64,000 bases of DNA. Source: Gracilaria gracilis. Taxonomy: Eukaryota > Rhodophyta > Florideophyceae > Gracilariales > Gracilariaceae. The DNA lies in NCBI GenBank assembly GCA_030374805.1, contig JARGSG010000011.1, positions 372,001 through 436,000 on the forward strand, given 5' to 3'. The notes under the pieces are model-generated. The model saw nothing but the letters and a program-made list of their open reading frames with translations, had not been told where the DNA came from and did not search any database. Each line of letters opens with the position of its first letter. Position 1 is the first letter of the stretch. The position numbers and the translations under genes were made by a program. Positions 54,224 to 64,000 of this stretch are shown here, piece after piece.

Positions 54224-54922
54224 TTATTCGTTTGTTTCAAAGGCTGGTTGTTTGGTATCCACTTGTTCCATTCTTTCGTTTTCTATGATGTCAGGCTCAC
54301 CAATTACAACTTCGTCGTTTCGAAACAATGGAACATCATCCCGAACCCAGCGGACGAGGTCTTCACCAGTGTTCTGTTTAATAATACGCACTGTGGTTGT
54401 AGGTAAACAGTTCAGTCTCCAGTAAAGAGGCTCACTAATGTCGCATGTGCCATCAATTATATCGGAAATGGCTTTTAAACTGCATTGCCTCTGAACCATT
54501 GTCACAGCCATGATGTATCTCTCGGTTTGAAGTTTATCATTCTGAGCGCCCAATACATGCGGTGCTTTAGTCGCAAGTTTGAATTGAAGATTTTCATATT
54601 TGTTTTCCCGTAGTATAGATTGTGCTGGAGATATTGTGGTTGGAACGGTGATTAAGCTTTGTTGTTTTTGCGTCGTTGTCGTCTGAGTGTCTTCGGCAGT
54701 TTGAATTTCATTGGAGATGGTTGTAGAGCTTGCTGCTTTTTCGCTTTCAGCTGATGAATTCTGTGTATTCTGGATCGTGAAGAAAAAAGGAATATATGCC
54801 GTGTTTGCGGTTGAAGAGGGTATGCTTTGTTGGGGTTGTTCGTTTCCCTGACTTGGAAACTCTGGAAGCTCCAGACGGAAAGAAACGGTGAAATGACAGC
54901 GGCTATACGTGTGTATTCTTTA
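54224..54922 (-). CDS. Unknown ORF, Ser/Thr/Gln-rich N-terminus
   Basis: An open frame of ~230 codons without an ATG until 54553. The first half is Ser/Thr/Gln-rich (TISNEIQTAEDTQTTTTQKQQ); the second (KLQTERYIMAVTMVQRQCSLKAISDIIDG, LYWRLNCLPTTTVRIIKQN) looks globular. It may be an exon, or part of the same gene as 53631-54190. Not recognised. Confidence 0.35.
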
Positions 54923-55174
54923 TTGGTTTGCTTATCGTTTCCGATTTACGTTTCCGGTTTCGTCAAGTTATAGAACGCCCCTTAGCAATTCTACTGTCCC
55001 CAAATTAAACGAACGAAGAACAGTGGAGGAACTCCTTTTCAAAAACTGCTTCCAGGATCTTCCCAGAAGAATGAATTTTAATGGAAACGTTCAAAAGCCT
55101 CAATGCTTCTTCATCGTCTTGCGATAGCCTGAAAAAAATTTGTCGCATATTGTAACAAAAGTAGCAATACTTGC

Positions 55175-55701
55175 TCAGAAATAATTTTGGACTGGCTGTT
55201 GAAAATCCTCTTCGTAGAACTCAGGCGGTGTTTTGTATTGCAAGTTTTCGATAAAAGTTCTCTGCTTTACATACAGATGAGGAAGAACATGCTTCATAAA
55301 ATTTGCGTAGTAACTGAATTCTTTGTTTAAAATATTTTCGAAGAAAGCCGGAATCAAAGTATTGCAAGCTTTTCGAAACATAAGGTGCATTGGAGCCTTT
55401 CTCATTTGAACACACATGGGTATGAATGACAGAAAAAAGGCGTTGGTGGTCAGCAAACCATCAATCACCATTAAAATGTCTGAAGCGTGTTGAACAGATG
55501 GAGACACGGTCATTGTAGAAAATCAAGGAACAAAACGGAGGAGGGATTGGCTGTGATGGTGATGGTTTGCATTGAGGGAGCTAAGTTTTGCGGTGGCCGA
55601 TGGAAGGCTTGACGTCTTAAGTAGAAGTTTGGACCACTGTTGAATTTACTTCTCTTGTTCATGAGCACTCCTTGCCGCTCGTTGAAGGGCACTACATGCA
55701 T
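55175..55701 (-). CDS. Two short overlapping unknown ORFs
   Basis: 55701-55510 (63 codons, basic) and 55513-55175 (112 codons, MTVSPSVQHASDILMVIDG, with hydrophobic LLTTNAFFLSFIPMCV) overlap by ATGA. No domain recognised; they may be one broken gene or chance. Confidence 0.25.
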
Positions 55702-56347
55702 TGGTTCAGTGACATGCTATTTCCATTTGTCCCGTGACATGTCAGTACACATACATACAAGAGCAGAGCTGTCAGAGCATATGTCAGAACCTCTGGTTAC
55801 ACGTGGACAGAGTATTACAAACCATAAATTACAGCTATTGGAAGGGCAGTTAAGGTTCTATCTGTGACACAGGCCGCAACGGTTTTTCTTCGTAGTTCCA
55901 AGTCTAATCTTATCACTTGAGCCTGGGATGGACATCTGGTAAAGTGTTTGCGGTCTGAAAAAACCCTCAGAAGCTTCATCCAGCTTTTCAAATGTGGCGA
56001 GGCACCGAAAAATTTTTGAGCGATTTTGATCATTTTTTCTGGCTAATTTTTTGCGGTTTGGCGATATGGCTATTTCCGAATGCACCAACTCTATCGGAGT
56101 ATTAGTCTATTTCAATGACCAAATTGGAACCTCTTTTGCACTACGTTCTCTGTAATACACTTGTTAGTGGCTAGTGTCTATTCGACATGGACCTCATATG
56201 AGGTCAATATTGATTGTGTTGTAACTTTGTATAGAAATCCCAAAAAAGTGTGAAAAACTTAGTTCGTCAACCGACCGGGATCTTCCCCTCGAAGGCCAAG
56301 CAGAAGTAAATCAAAATTCCGTCCACTTCTTTGTAGGCTGTTTACTT
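55702..56347. other. Non-coding gap
   Basis: AT-rich, nothing supported. May hold the 5' end of the piggyBac-like element, but I found no terminal inverted repeat or TTAA pair. Confidence 0.4.
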
Positions 56348-58060
56348 TTGCTTTCACGTTACCAAGATCTCTCCAATATGCCGCCGTCAACAGATCTTTG
56401 CCGTGTTATTGGAACAACTGTACACAGCCATGCTCGACTTGTTACCTCCGAATCAGCTTATAAACGCTACTTCGGATCACTTTGGAAATCTAAAACCGTC
56501 AAGGGAACCATGACAAATGTGGACACCAAACCAGTCAATGGTCGTAATATGAATTTTATCACTATTACGTTTGGTCTACCCAATCGTGGGAAAGAGTGTA
56601 CTCTACCGTTATGTAGTTTCAAGCTTGGAAGTGATATCGACGAAGAGACCGAATCGGTTCTGGCTGTTACAGAGACATTATCGAGCGCTGGTGCGGTTCA
56701 AACTGCTGAGGAAAGCGAAATCCATCCAACTCAGCAAATTTTGCAGTCCGATGAAAACGAATCTTCAGGTGCAGTCAACCAATCAGTGACGGCTCATGAG
56801 AGAAAGTGGAACACGCAGACATTCTGTACGCCGTTGAATGGTTCCATGCAATTGCATCAATGGAAGGTTATTGGTCCAGCTGGAGATTTTATCTCTTCTC
56901 GTCATGTGCCACAAGGTATGGAAGCTATTGACTACTTTATGTAGATGTTTCCTACTGGATATCTGCAATCAATTGTGGAGAAGACTAATGAAAGGCCCAG
57001 AGATCGTTTAGAAGCTGAAATATCTGGTGGAGAGCTTCTGAAGTTCTTCGGCATATTGACTCTCATGACGTGATTAGAATTCTCAGATCGAAGAGAGTTA
57101 TGGAGCCCAAAGCATTTTTCAAGTTATTTTACTGCCCCGTCAATCGGTAGGGCGATGTCACGAAATAGATTTGAGATGCCGAAAAGTTGTATGTCTTTCA
57201 GTGGAATGCACAATCGTGACGTTCAGGGTATGGCGCGGTGGAGCTTGTTAAGTAGTTTTGTGCAAGCAAGTAACCAACACCGATTATTTTTTGTCACACC
57301 ATCTCATGCTCTCTGTATTGACGAAAGCGTGTCACGGTGGTATGGATTGGGAGGTGACTGGATCGATGTAGGCCTTCTTCATTATACAGCCTTGTATCGC
57401 AAACCCAAAAATGGATTGGAGACCGTTTGCTGTGGAAGAAGTGGCATTATGTTGAAAATTGAGTTTAATATGAGATCTGGAATGCCTGCTTTAGAGTTTT
57501 CTTCAGATCATGGAAATAGCACTGCAGTTCTATTACGGCGAGTGCAGACATGGTCTGGATCCGAGCGAATAGTGTGTGCAGATTCATTCTTTGCCAGTGT
57601 GCATACGGCAACTTCTCTTCTACAAAATGGACTGAGATTTACTGGAGTTATAAAAAGTGCAAGTCGAGGCTATCCGATGAAATACCTTTCTGAAATCACT
57701 TTAGCGAACAGAGGTGAATTTGTGTCTATGGTATCAAAGGGAACTACCATTAATACCAATTTAATGGCAGTCATGTGGGTGGATAGAGAACGAAGGTACT
57801 TTATATCAACTTCTGGAACAGTTAATCTTAGTACTGCTATAACGAAGGAACGATGGAGGAGGGAAGGCAACATTTCCAAAAAGATTGAACTCGAGATTTC
57901 TATTCCTGAAGTATGTGAGGAATATTACAAAACATGTTCAATGATCGATAGACATAATCGATCCCGCCAAGATGATTTGAAGCTTGAGAAGGAAGTCGAG
58001 GTGAAAGAGTGGTCTTTTCGTTTCAATTTCTCCCTCCTGGTTATCTGTATCGTGATGTAG
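56348..58060 (+). pseudogene. piggyBac-like transposase (DDE_Tnp_1_7), broken
   Basis: One frame runs from MLSRYQDLSNMPPSTDL (56348) to 58060 with two in-frame stops: TAG after AIDYFM (about 56942) and TGA after GILTLMT (about 57070). Conserved PGBD features follow: LWSPKHF..YF, then CIDESVSRWYGLGG (first catalytic Asp, about 57315), ADSFFASV (second Asp, about 57580), LRFTGVIKSASRGYP and RRYFIST. MIDRHNRSRQDD near 57950 resembles the N/D-NMMD..YD end of the domain. No Cys-rich C-terminal finger is seen. The N-terminal ~190 residues are not recognised. piggyBac enzymes cut and paste DNA at TTAA. Confidence 0.75.
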
Positions 58061-59865
58061 AGCAATCGCCCTTGGCAGGGACTGAGCGGGATGCCACTCA
58101 TATATCCGTTGTTATTTTCGTCTGAACTTCCTACTATTATGAAGTCTATTTGCCTATTTGGCCCCGATTAGAGATCCGCTTATGAAGGGTATGATTAGCA
58201 TGACACGTGTGTGCCCGCGCCCGATTACCGGATGCGCCGTTGAAAGAGTGCCACGGAGGTACACGTGGGTAGTGTCGGCCGGCGTGCCGGGTACTAGAAT
58301 ATTTTAGGGGATATTGTCAGCCGTATATAAGTGGCGGCACTTGCCGCCACTGTACGGGAAGGAACCTTCAACGAGGCCTTGGCTCTAGCTTGAGTTCCGC
58401 TTGCGCACGGTCTTCTGCCACATTCTCGGAGAACACCGCGGCTTATCCGGACAGGTTATCCACTACCGTCACTGACAAGCACCGATCCGTCGTTACGGCC
58501 TTTTATTTATCATTCTTACGTACAATCTTTCTGTTTTCCCGTCTTATGGAATCGTTACACTTCGCCCTGTTGTACAGGTCTGCGCTTTTTGTCTCGGGAT
58601 TATTCCCCGCTCTCATGAGTCTTTGCTCCGCCGTGCGGCTCGTTTTGCTACCTTCTATCTCGCACCTTTTGCTACAGGATACGCCACACCCAGTGGATTC
58701 CATTCTTTTGGCAACCCCGATTGCCACCCTCAACTTCCGTCGGTAAGTCAGGAAGAGGCCGCCCGGAGTTAAGCCTGGCACGTGTTGGCCTCATCGGAGG
58801 GCTTTGCCACTGCTTTGCCCCTATAAAGAGCAAGGCTGAACACCTTGTGTGCGTAGCCGCTGGCGCGGTTTGTGTTCTTTCTTTCCGTTCCCGGCTTTGA
58901 CCAATACATGGATGCTTAGAAACTTTACAAAGCATCCAATGGTGGTCGCGAATTGAAGAGCCCACAAAATTTTAATTATGAATTAGAAGAAAAAATAATA
59001 GATAACAATTTGGATCAAACTAAATTTATATAAAGAAATAAGAAAAGAGTTGAACCAACCGATGCAAACCCAAAACCTGCTGGAACTGGAATTCATTTGA
59101 TGCAAACAAAAAAGAAAGGATAAAGAAACGACGAAAGCATATCAAAAGCTCTGTATCAAGGTCGTGGGAACTCATTCGGAGGACATAAAAAGTCTAAGTT
59201 TATATTTTTTGACTCCCATTTAAGGAATAAAAAATAAGTTTATTTCTGCCACACTGGTAGTGGCGAAAATCGTTTTGCTCTTCATTTAGACAATAGGGAC
59301 GGGGTTAGGCTTTAGTTCATCCACTATAGTGTACAGAATGTTGTAAACCTTTGTCTTTACTACTAACATCAGCGTTAAGTTCATTAAAAAAGAGTCGAAT
59401 AACTCTTAGCACTGTATTACTTTAATTTGCGTTACAATTGCTAAATAATATTTACCTCAAATGAAAACAATCGCGTTAAAACATGTTACTTTATTCTGTC
59501 TGTTGTTTAATTGGGAGTGTGTACACGTTCTGAAGTAAAACTAACGACTAGAAGTAGTCGGGTTTCAAATGGAGTTTAAGAGTGTTAATAAACTCAAGCG
59601 AAGTTTGCATTAGGTCTCATGGAGCTCTGAAATGGTTTCGAGCCACTGACCTACAGCAGGAGTCCTCTAGAAGTTTTTATTGCTACTTTATCTACAGCTC
59701 GATCGGGTTTAGAGGTGCTTTTTTAATTTCATATTTGAAAATTACTTTTTGCATCCTGGAAATGCAGGTTTTTGATTTTTTTTGTCGTACAAATACCGAT
59801 AAGGTGTGGGGTCCGCGTGGTAGAGGGAGCGCGCGAGGGCTCAACCTAAAGGGGAAAAACACACA
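58061..59865. other. Non-coding gap with promoter-like sequence
   Basis: No convincing gene. 58200-58900 is GC-richer, with two TATA-like sites (58324-58330, about 58821) and an inverted repeat TGGATGC..GCATCCA near 58910-58940; it may be an old LTR. 58960-59580 is very AT-rich with nothing recognised. Confidence 0.4.
58324..58350 (+). promoter_or_regulatory. TATA box directly followed by a perfect hairpin
   Basis: TATATAA (58324-58330) then GTGGCGGCA-CT-TGCCGCCAC (58331-58350), nine paired bases with a 2-nt loop. Confidence 0.5.
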
Positions 59866-62460
59866 ACCAATATGGTAGTAGGGCACCTGAAACCCGCAGG
59901 GGCAAACGGCGGGGCAACTAGTCTAGACCGTGTAGGTGTACGGTAGTAGACGTCGACGCGCGGTAAAACCTGAATAGTAATAGAGTAGCAAGTGACCAAG
60001 TTGGTATAGTTACTGCCCTAGTGGTGCCTGACTTTACAATACCCAAGGGGGAAGGCGAGGTGCACCGTAATATATACAAGGTGCACCGACGCCGATCTCC
60101 CATGCGGGCATGACGTCATCGGCTGCACCCATGACCTACTGTCATGGGCCAGCAATGCTAAGCTATCCTAGACTATAAATTAGAAATTAGAAATTATAAA
60201 ATACAGGATACCAATTGGGTACAGTGCAGCCAGCAAGGCGCACCAGTAGGCCCACGTGGCACCAACCCATTGAGATCGCATTGTACTACAGGCCCCCTTT
60301 CTACCCTGAGCCACGCCCTCGTGGCTCCTAGATCCTTTCACCAAGTCGGTGGCATCGTCGTACCAATTTGGTCCCTGTCGCAGCCTTTGTGCCATCTCGC
60401 GCCGTGCGTCGCGTCGGCTCTGCATCGCCGAACGCACTCTGTTCACCACCTTGGTCATCACCGATTGCGGCTCTATCCACCTCTTTGGTTATCACCGACA
60501 GCGGCCTATTCATTCCCATTTTGTGGTTTGGGCGCGACGCGCGCCCATTGCATACCTCCAAGGTTATACCTTTTTGGCTGCACGGCTTAGACCCATTTAC
60601 AGTGTCGGTATACCCAGTGGGGGGGCGGGTTGCGCCTTCGAGCTCGTGTGGGCACTGTACCGTGAAGGATTTTGGCGCCCACTTGGTTGCGGCGTATCTC
60701 TCTGTCCCTTCGAGGTGCAGCTGTCTTCCCTTTTGAGGTTATTTTCCCATTCCCGTTCCCGGCTACACTCCTACCCCATTGCGGTCTGTCTGGGCTGGCT
60801 CGGGCCTCCGAGGCCTCTCGCCTGACCGATTAGGTTGAACCCTTTCGTAATGACCCCTGATCCTTACCTAAACCACGTGGTTAGCCCTGGTACTAGCGTA
60901 CGGGCTCGCACCCGCAGCGGTATACGACGCTTGACGCTTCATTCATTACCCCTAAGGAGGATGAATGGCCGCTTCGGTTGGCCTCTGCAATGTACTACCA
61001 TATAGGGTTCCAATTTCACGTGCACCAAACCATCCTTGGTGTCGATCACCCATGACGAGCGCGAAACCTTAACGTGGTCAAAAGAGCGCCATAACCATCT
61101 AGGAAGCATAACTGTTCTGTCCTCGAAGAATACCACATAGGTATCGGTTGCTTTCTTACCTCATAGGGACACAAACTTTCATGGTAAGCAGAAAACATGT
61201 TCTCTCCTAGACCGTCCGAGGTCTATTCATGTTCTTTCTGGCCTCGCTTCCATCCCGTAGTGGTCTCTTTTCTCTCTCTATGGTTGTGGCATCACCATAT
61301 AGGTCCTGGCAGGTGCCATTCGTTTGGCCTCCTCGCCCTTTGTTACCATCATGGTCGATTATGTTGTTCCATAATGGTTCTAGATAGTACCACACAGGTT
61401 CATTTCATGCTTTCTCCCCGATTTTCATAACTTTGAAACACCTTCCAGGGTTTCCGCGTACCATAAAGGGCTGCCCAGCGTTATTAATGTCTCCAGCGCA
61501 GTTTCATAGTCCACCTGTATGGTTCATTCTAGACTGCGTCAGTCCCCATTGGTGTCGTTCTTCATGACCACGACGGTTTGGCTCTTCACAACCACTATCT
61601 GGGTGACAAAATCCTCCGTCGTGTCCTTACTGCCATAAACAGATCACACCCATTTGGTAGACCTTGCGGCCGCACGTCCGTGCGCAGCGAGCGTCACGTA
61701 GTACCGATTTGGTAGCTTGGGAGGGTGCCGCGCGACGACGCGCGGGTGCCAGCAATGTACCTGGATGGTTCTGCATGGCCTCTTGGCGTGCATACACACG
61801 CGCTGCACCAGACCCATGAGGTTACTTGCAAGGCGAATCAAAAAATTGCACGCCGAAATTACCCCACCAAACGGTATCAAAAACGCCGAAACACCTTTTG
61901 GTCTGTATCTCGGGAACCAAGCGGTTTCAGAGGCTGAGAATGGTCGATTCGGGAGCGCGGCACGCCCAAAATACTTAGAATTTTTGACCATGCCGGTACA
62001 CGCTCGCTACAGACAATAGTGTAAACCGAATTGGTTACTCAGCGCGGCGCTCTGCCGATCTGGGGCGCGTCTCTCGCTTATCAAAAAACTTAATTTTTTG
62101 ACTTTCACCACTTGGGTTTGGAGCCATGCGTGCGCGGCGCGTGCCATGAAAGTGCGCGCGCGTGCCGGCCGCGTGCTAGCTTTGACGTCGCTGCGACGCT
62201 GACGCGCAAAGCGCATCCCTCGTCGAGTTTCGTTCGGTACGTCGTCATCGCTAAATCTTTACGGTCTTCCGGCAAACCTTCTTGGTCTCTTCGATGCACT
62301 GTGATTAACTTCTCCCAGTTGGTGTTAGCTTCTTCATTAAACTTATCCAGTTAGGTGTTGCAGTTAGCTTCAGGTACCATGTGGGTGCGATGCGCAGCGA
62401 ATAAGGGAAAGCGCGAAAATAGCCTCCCCCCTCCCTAAGAGCTGTGCATCGCCTCTAAGG
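59866..62460 (-). repeat. 3' untranslated/LTR region of gypsy G, studded with ACC-N5-GGT
   Basis: Twenty-three exact ACC-N5-GGT sites in ~2.5 kb: starts at 59866, 59995, 60210, 60340, 60362, 60445, 60479, 60554, 61132, 61294, 61345, 61389, 61513, 61567, 61648, 61703, 61759, 61812, 61987, 62025, 62107, 62276, 62376. Many near-matches lie between. A purine run on the minus strand at 62423-62435, just after the pol stop, marks the likely polypurine tract, so most of this is probably the 3' LTR. Its far end is undefined. ORFs here are not credible genes. Confidence 0.7.
62423..62435 (-). promoter_or_regulatory. Candidate polypurine tract of gypsy G
   Basis: GGGAGGGGGGAGG on the minus strand, ~25 bp after the pol stop. 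Confidence 0.6.
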
Positions 62461-64000
62461 TTATTCATCGTTCGGCACGTCCTCTCCTTTGCGGTTCCAG
62501 TAGCTTAACCTGAAGTGGTGTGGTATTGCTGAGGGCGGCTCGGCGGTATCACCATCTGCGCCCCAGCCATACCAACGTACGGTGTACTTCAGACCATCTG
62601 GGGTACGGCGGTGACCTACAAGGCGTTCCACTGGGAACTCATTAGAGACCTGAACTGGTATCGTTTCACCACTTTGGTTGAGATGAGCATCGGTACCACT
62701 AGGGGTAGGTGTTTCCTCTGAAGGAGCAACCGTAATCCCTGCGGGTGGTACGTGGTCTGGGTCGTCACCCTGTGCGTCATCATTAACCTCGATGGGTGTC
62801 CCGTCTTCCCGGGGCTGAGTCCTCACGGCAGTCGCTTGTGGGTCACGCGCGGATTCTCCGCGTTCCTTCTTGGACTGAACCGTCTGAGGTGCAACCGTGA
62901 TTCGGTCAATAGAGATTGTATTCTCTACACCATCTTGGTTCAACGTTACCGTGTGGTCGGTCGACCGAACTACCTTGAAAGGTCCCGATGATTTTGGAAG
63001 AAGCTTAGAATTGATATCTCTATCAATAGCTTCATCATCAGCTTCATCACCCGGTCGTGGTTTAGCTCCTTTCGGGGGGTGGTCAATAAAGACATATTGA
63101 CCCGGCGTAGCCGTTACCACTTGGGTTACCTTACGGTCGTAGTCCTCCTTGTACCGCTTCTGGGATGCTGTGAGCTTGCTCTCAGCATACTTGAGAGCAC
63201 GTCTCAACCTCAAAAGGGTATTCCGTTTGACCTGTGAGGGTGTGAGCGCTCCGGCGGCTTCTTGTCCTAATGGGTCCCCTTCAACAACAATACGTGGTGG
63301 GTGTCTTGACAGTATTAGATCGAACGGCGTAGTTTGCGTCGCTAGATGAACCTGAAGGTTATATGCATATGTCAAGGGCTGCACGAGCTCGTCCCAACCA
63401 GTTTGGTGTTCTTCCATATAATGTCGCAGACTAGATACCAGTGTTCGGTTAAAGCGCTCCACTTGCCCATTCGTTTGCGGATGGTAGGCAGTGGTGAAGT
63501 AGTGCTTAATACCCAAGAGGTTACAAACAGCTTCAAAGAACTTCGAAGCTAAGTTCGAACCATTGTCGGTAAGTAAATAAAGCGGTGCACCATACGGGTA
63601 GATCCAATTGTTCAAGAACACCACCGCGAGGGTCGTAGATTTCGTGCCCTTCAAGGGTATCGCTCGCGTGAGCTTCGAGAACCTGTCGGTGATTACGATG
63701 ATGTACTGATATCCCCTTGTGGTTTTTGGTAATGGACCCAGAAGGTCTATTGCGACGAACTCGAGAGGACCCGCTGCAGGGAATAACTTCAAGTATTTCC
63801 TGTGCTTCCGGAGACCTCCACGGGTACGTACGCAAGATTCACATTGACCTACAAAGGTATATACATCATTAGCCATATGAGGCCAGTAGTACCCTTGCCT
63901 CAAGGTGTAGTACATTCTCGTACCTCCAGGGTGTCCTGATAGCCTCGGGTAGTAGGCCAGGTACAGCACCCGAGGGCGCAGTACCTTGGGCACCACCTTC
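62461..64000 (-). mobile_element. Ty3/gypsy element G, integrase and chromodomain-like end
   Basis: One open frame of 511 codons from the right edge to the stop at 62461. Zinc-binding H..H..CESC (about 63840-63960), integrase motifs AIDLLGP (about 63750), LTDNGSN (about 63560) and NGQVERFNRTL (about 63440-63475), then a GPY-like region (GPFKVVRSTDHTVTL) and a C-terminal chromodomain-like stretch VERLVGHRR..YTVRWYGWG (about 62560-62640). Chromodomain-bearing gypsy elements (chromoviruses) use this to target chromatin marks. The visible part shows no break; the rest lies outside the window. Different from element F. Confidence 0.88.

Noticed and set aside
58390-58746. 118-codon ORF downstream of the TATA-hairpin
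   Set aside because: No recognisable features, and overlapped by comparable ORFs on the other strand.
60270-60836. Overlapping ORFs of 106-158 codons on the plus strand
   Set aside because: Three frames open together in the palindrome-rich gypsy 3' region, with no domain; composition effect.

Overview
The window is a eukaryotic, retrotransposon-dense stretch. I see no bacterial operon structure, tRNA or rRNA gene. It holds Ty1/copia elements with a Drosophila-copia-type half-tRNA primer site, two Ty3/gypsy elements, two LINE families, a MITE and a piggyBac-like transposase. The few host-like genes appear intron-poor. The host lineage cannot be fixed by eye; an intron-poor, TE-rich alga (for example a red alga), a stramenopile or another protist would fit.

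Layout. 1-2187: fragments of copia family A (leader, LTRs, foldback LTR pair). 2188-9011: copia element B1 (+). 9012-10397: an unrecognised GC-rich ORF. About 10400-20622: an old copia element E (-), split by a solo LTR of family A (12322-13226) and by a complete young copia element C (13844-19630, perfect 5-bp target duplication TGTTT). 20625-24281: truncated copia element B2 (-). 24282-29405: copia family D, with one LTR in inverted orientation and a MITE in its leader. 29406-30384: a scrap of family C gag carrying a solo LTR of family B (duplication TCTGA). 30385-33170: a LINE RT fragment and the 5' end of a second LINE. 33171-41110: an LTR C fragment, then gypsy element F (-) with a solo LTR C inside (duplication GATAT). 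41862-42488: more LINE. 42490-45582: host-like genes (a basic repeat protein, a SET-domain protein, a DNA methylase). 45603-49818: non-autonomous copia family A. 49848-55701: host-like genes (2OG-Fe(II) oxygenase, ketopantoate-reductase-like, coiled-coil protein, unknown ORFs). 56348-58060: broken piggyBac-like transposase. 59866-64000: a gypsy element G (-) with a chromodomain-like tail, running off the right edge.

Most interesting signals. (1) Family A has no gag-pol but carries about fourteen tandem hairpins whose stems differ and covary while the loop is conserved (46979-47700). (2) The gypsy G region is studded with an interrupted palindrome ACC-N5-GGT, 29 exact copies counted by hand between 59866 and 63932. 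(3) A divergent chromatin-gene set (DNA methylase plus SET-domain protein on one strand, 2OG oxygenase on the other) is split by the family A insertion. (4) All four copia families share a structured leader RNA and the half-tRNA-iMet primer site. These four points are readings by eye and need computation to confirm.

How things interact: family A shares primer site, leader, polypurine tract and the 3' half of its LTR with family B, so it probably moves with B proteins. Solo LTRs, shared LTRs and perfect target duplications show repeated rounds of nested insertion and LTR-LTR recombination.
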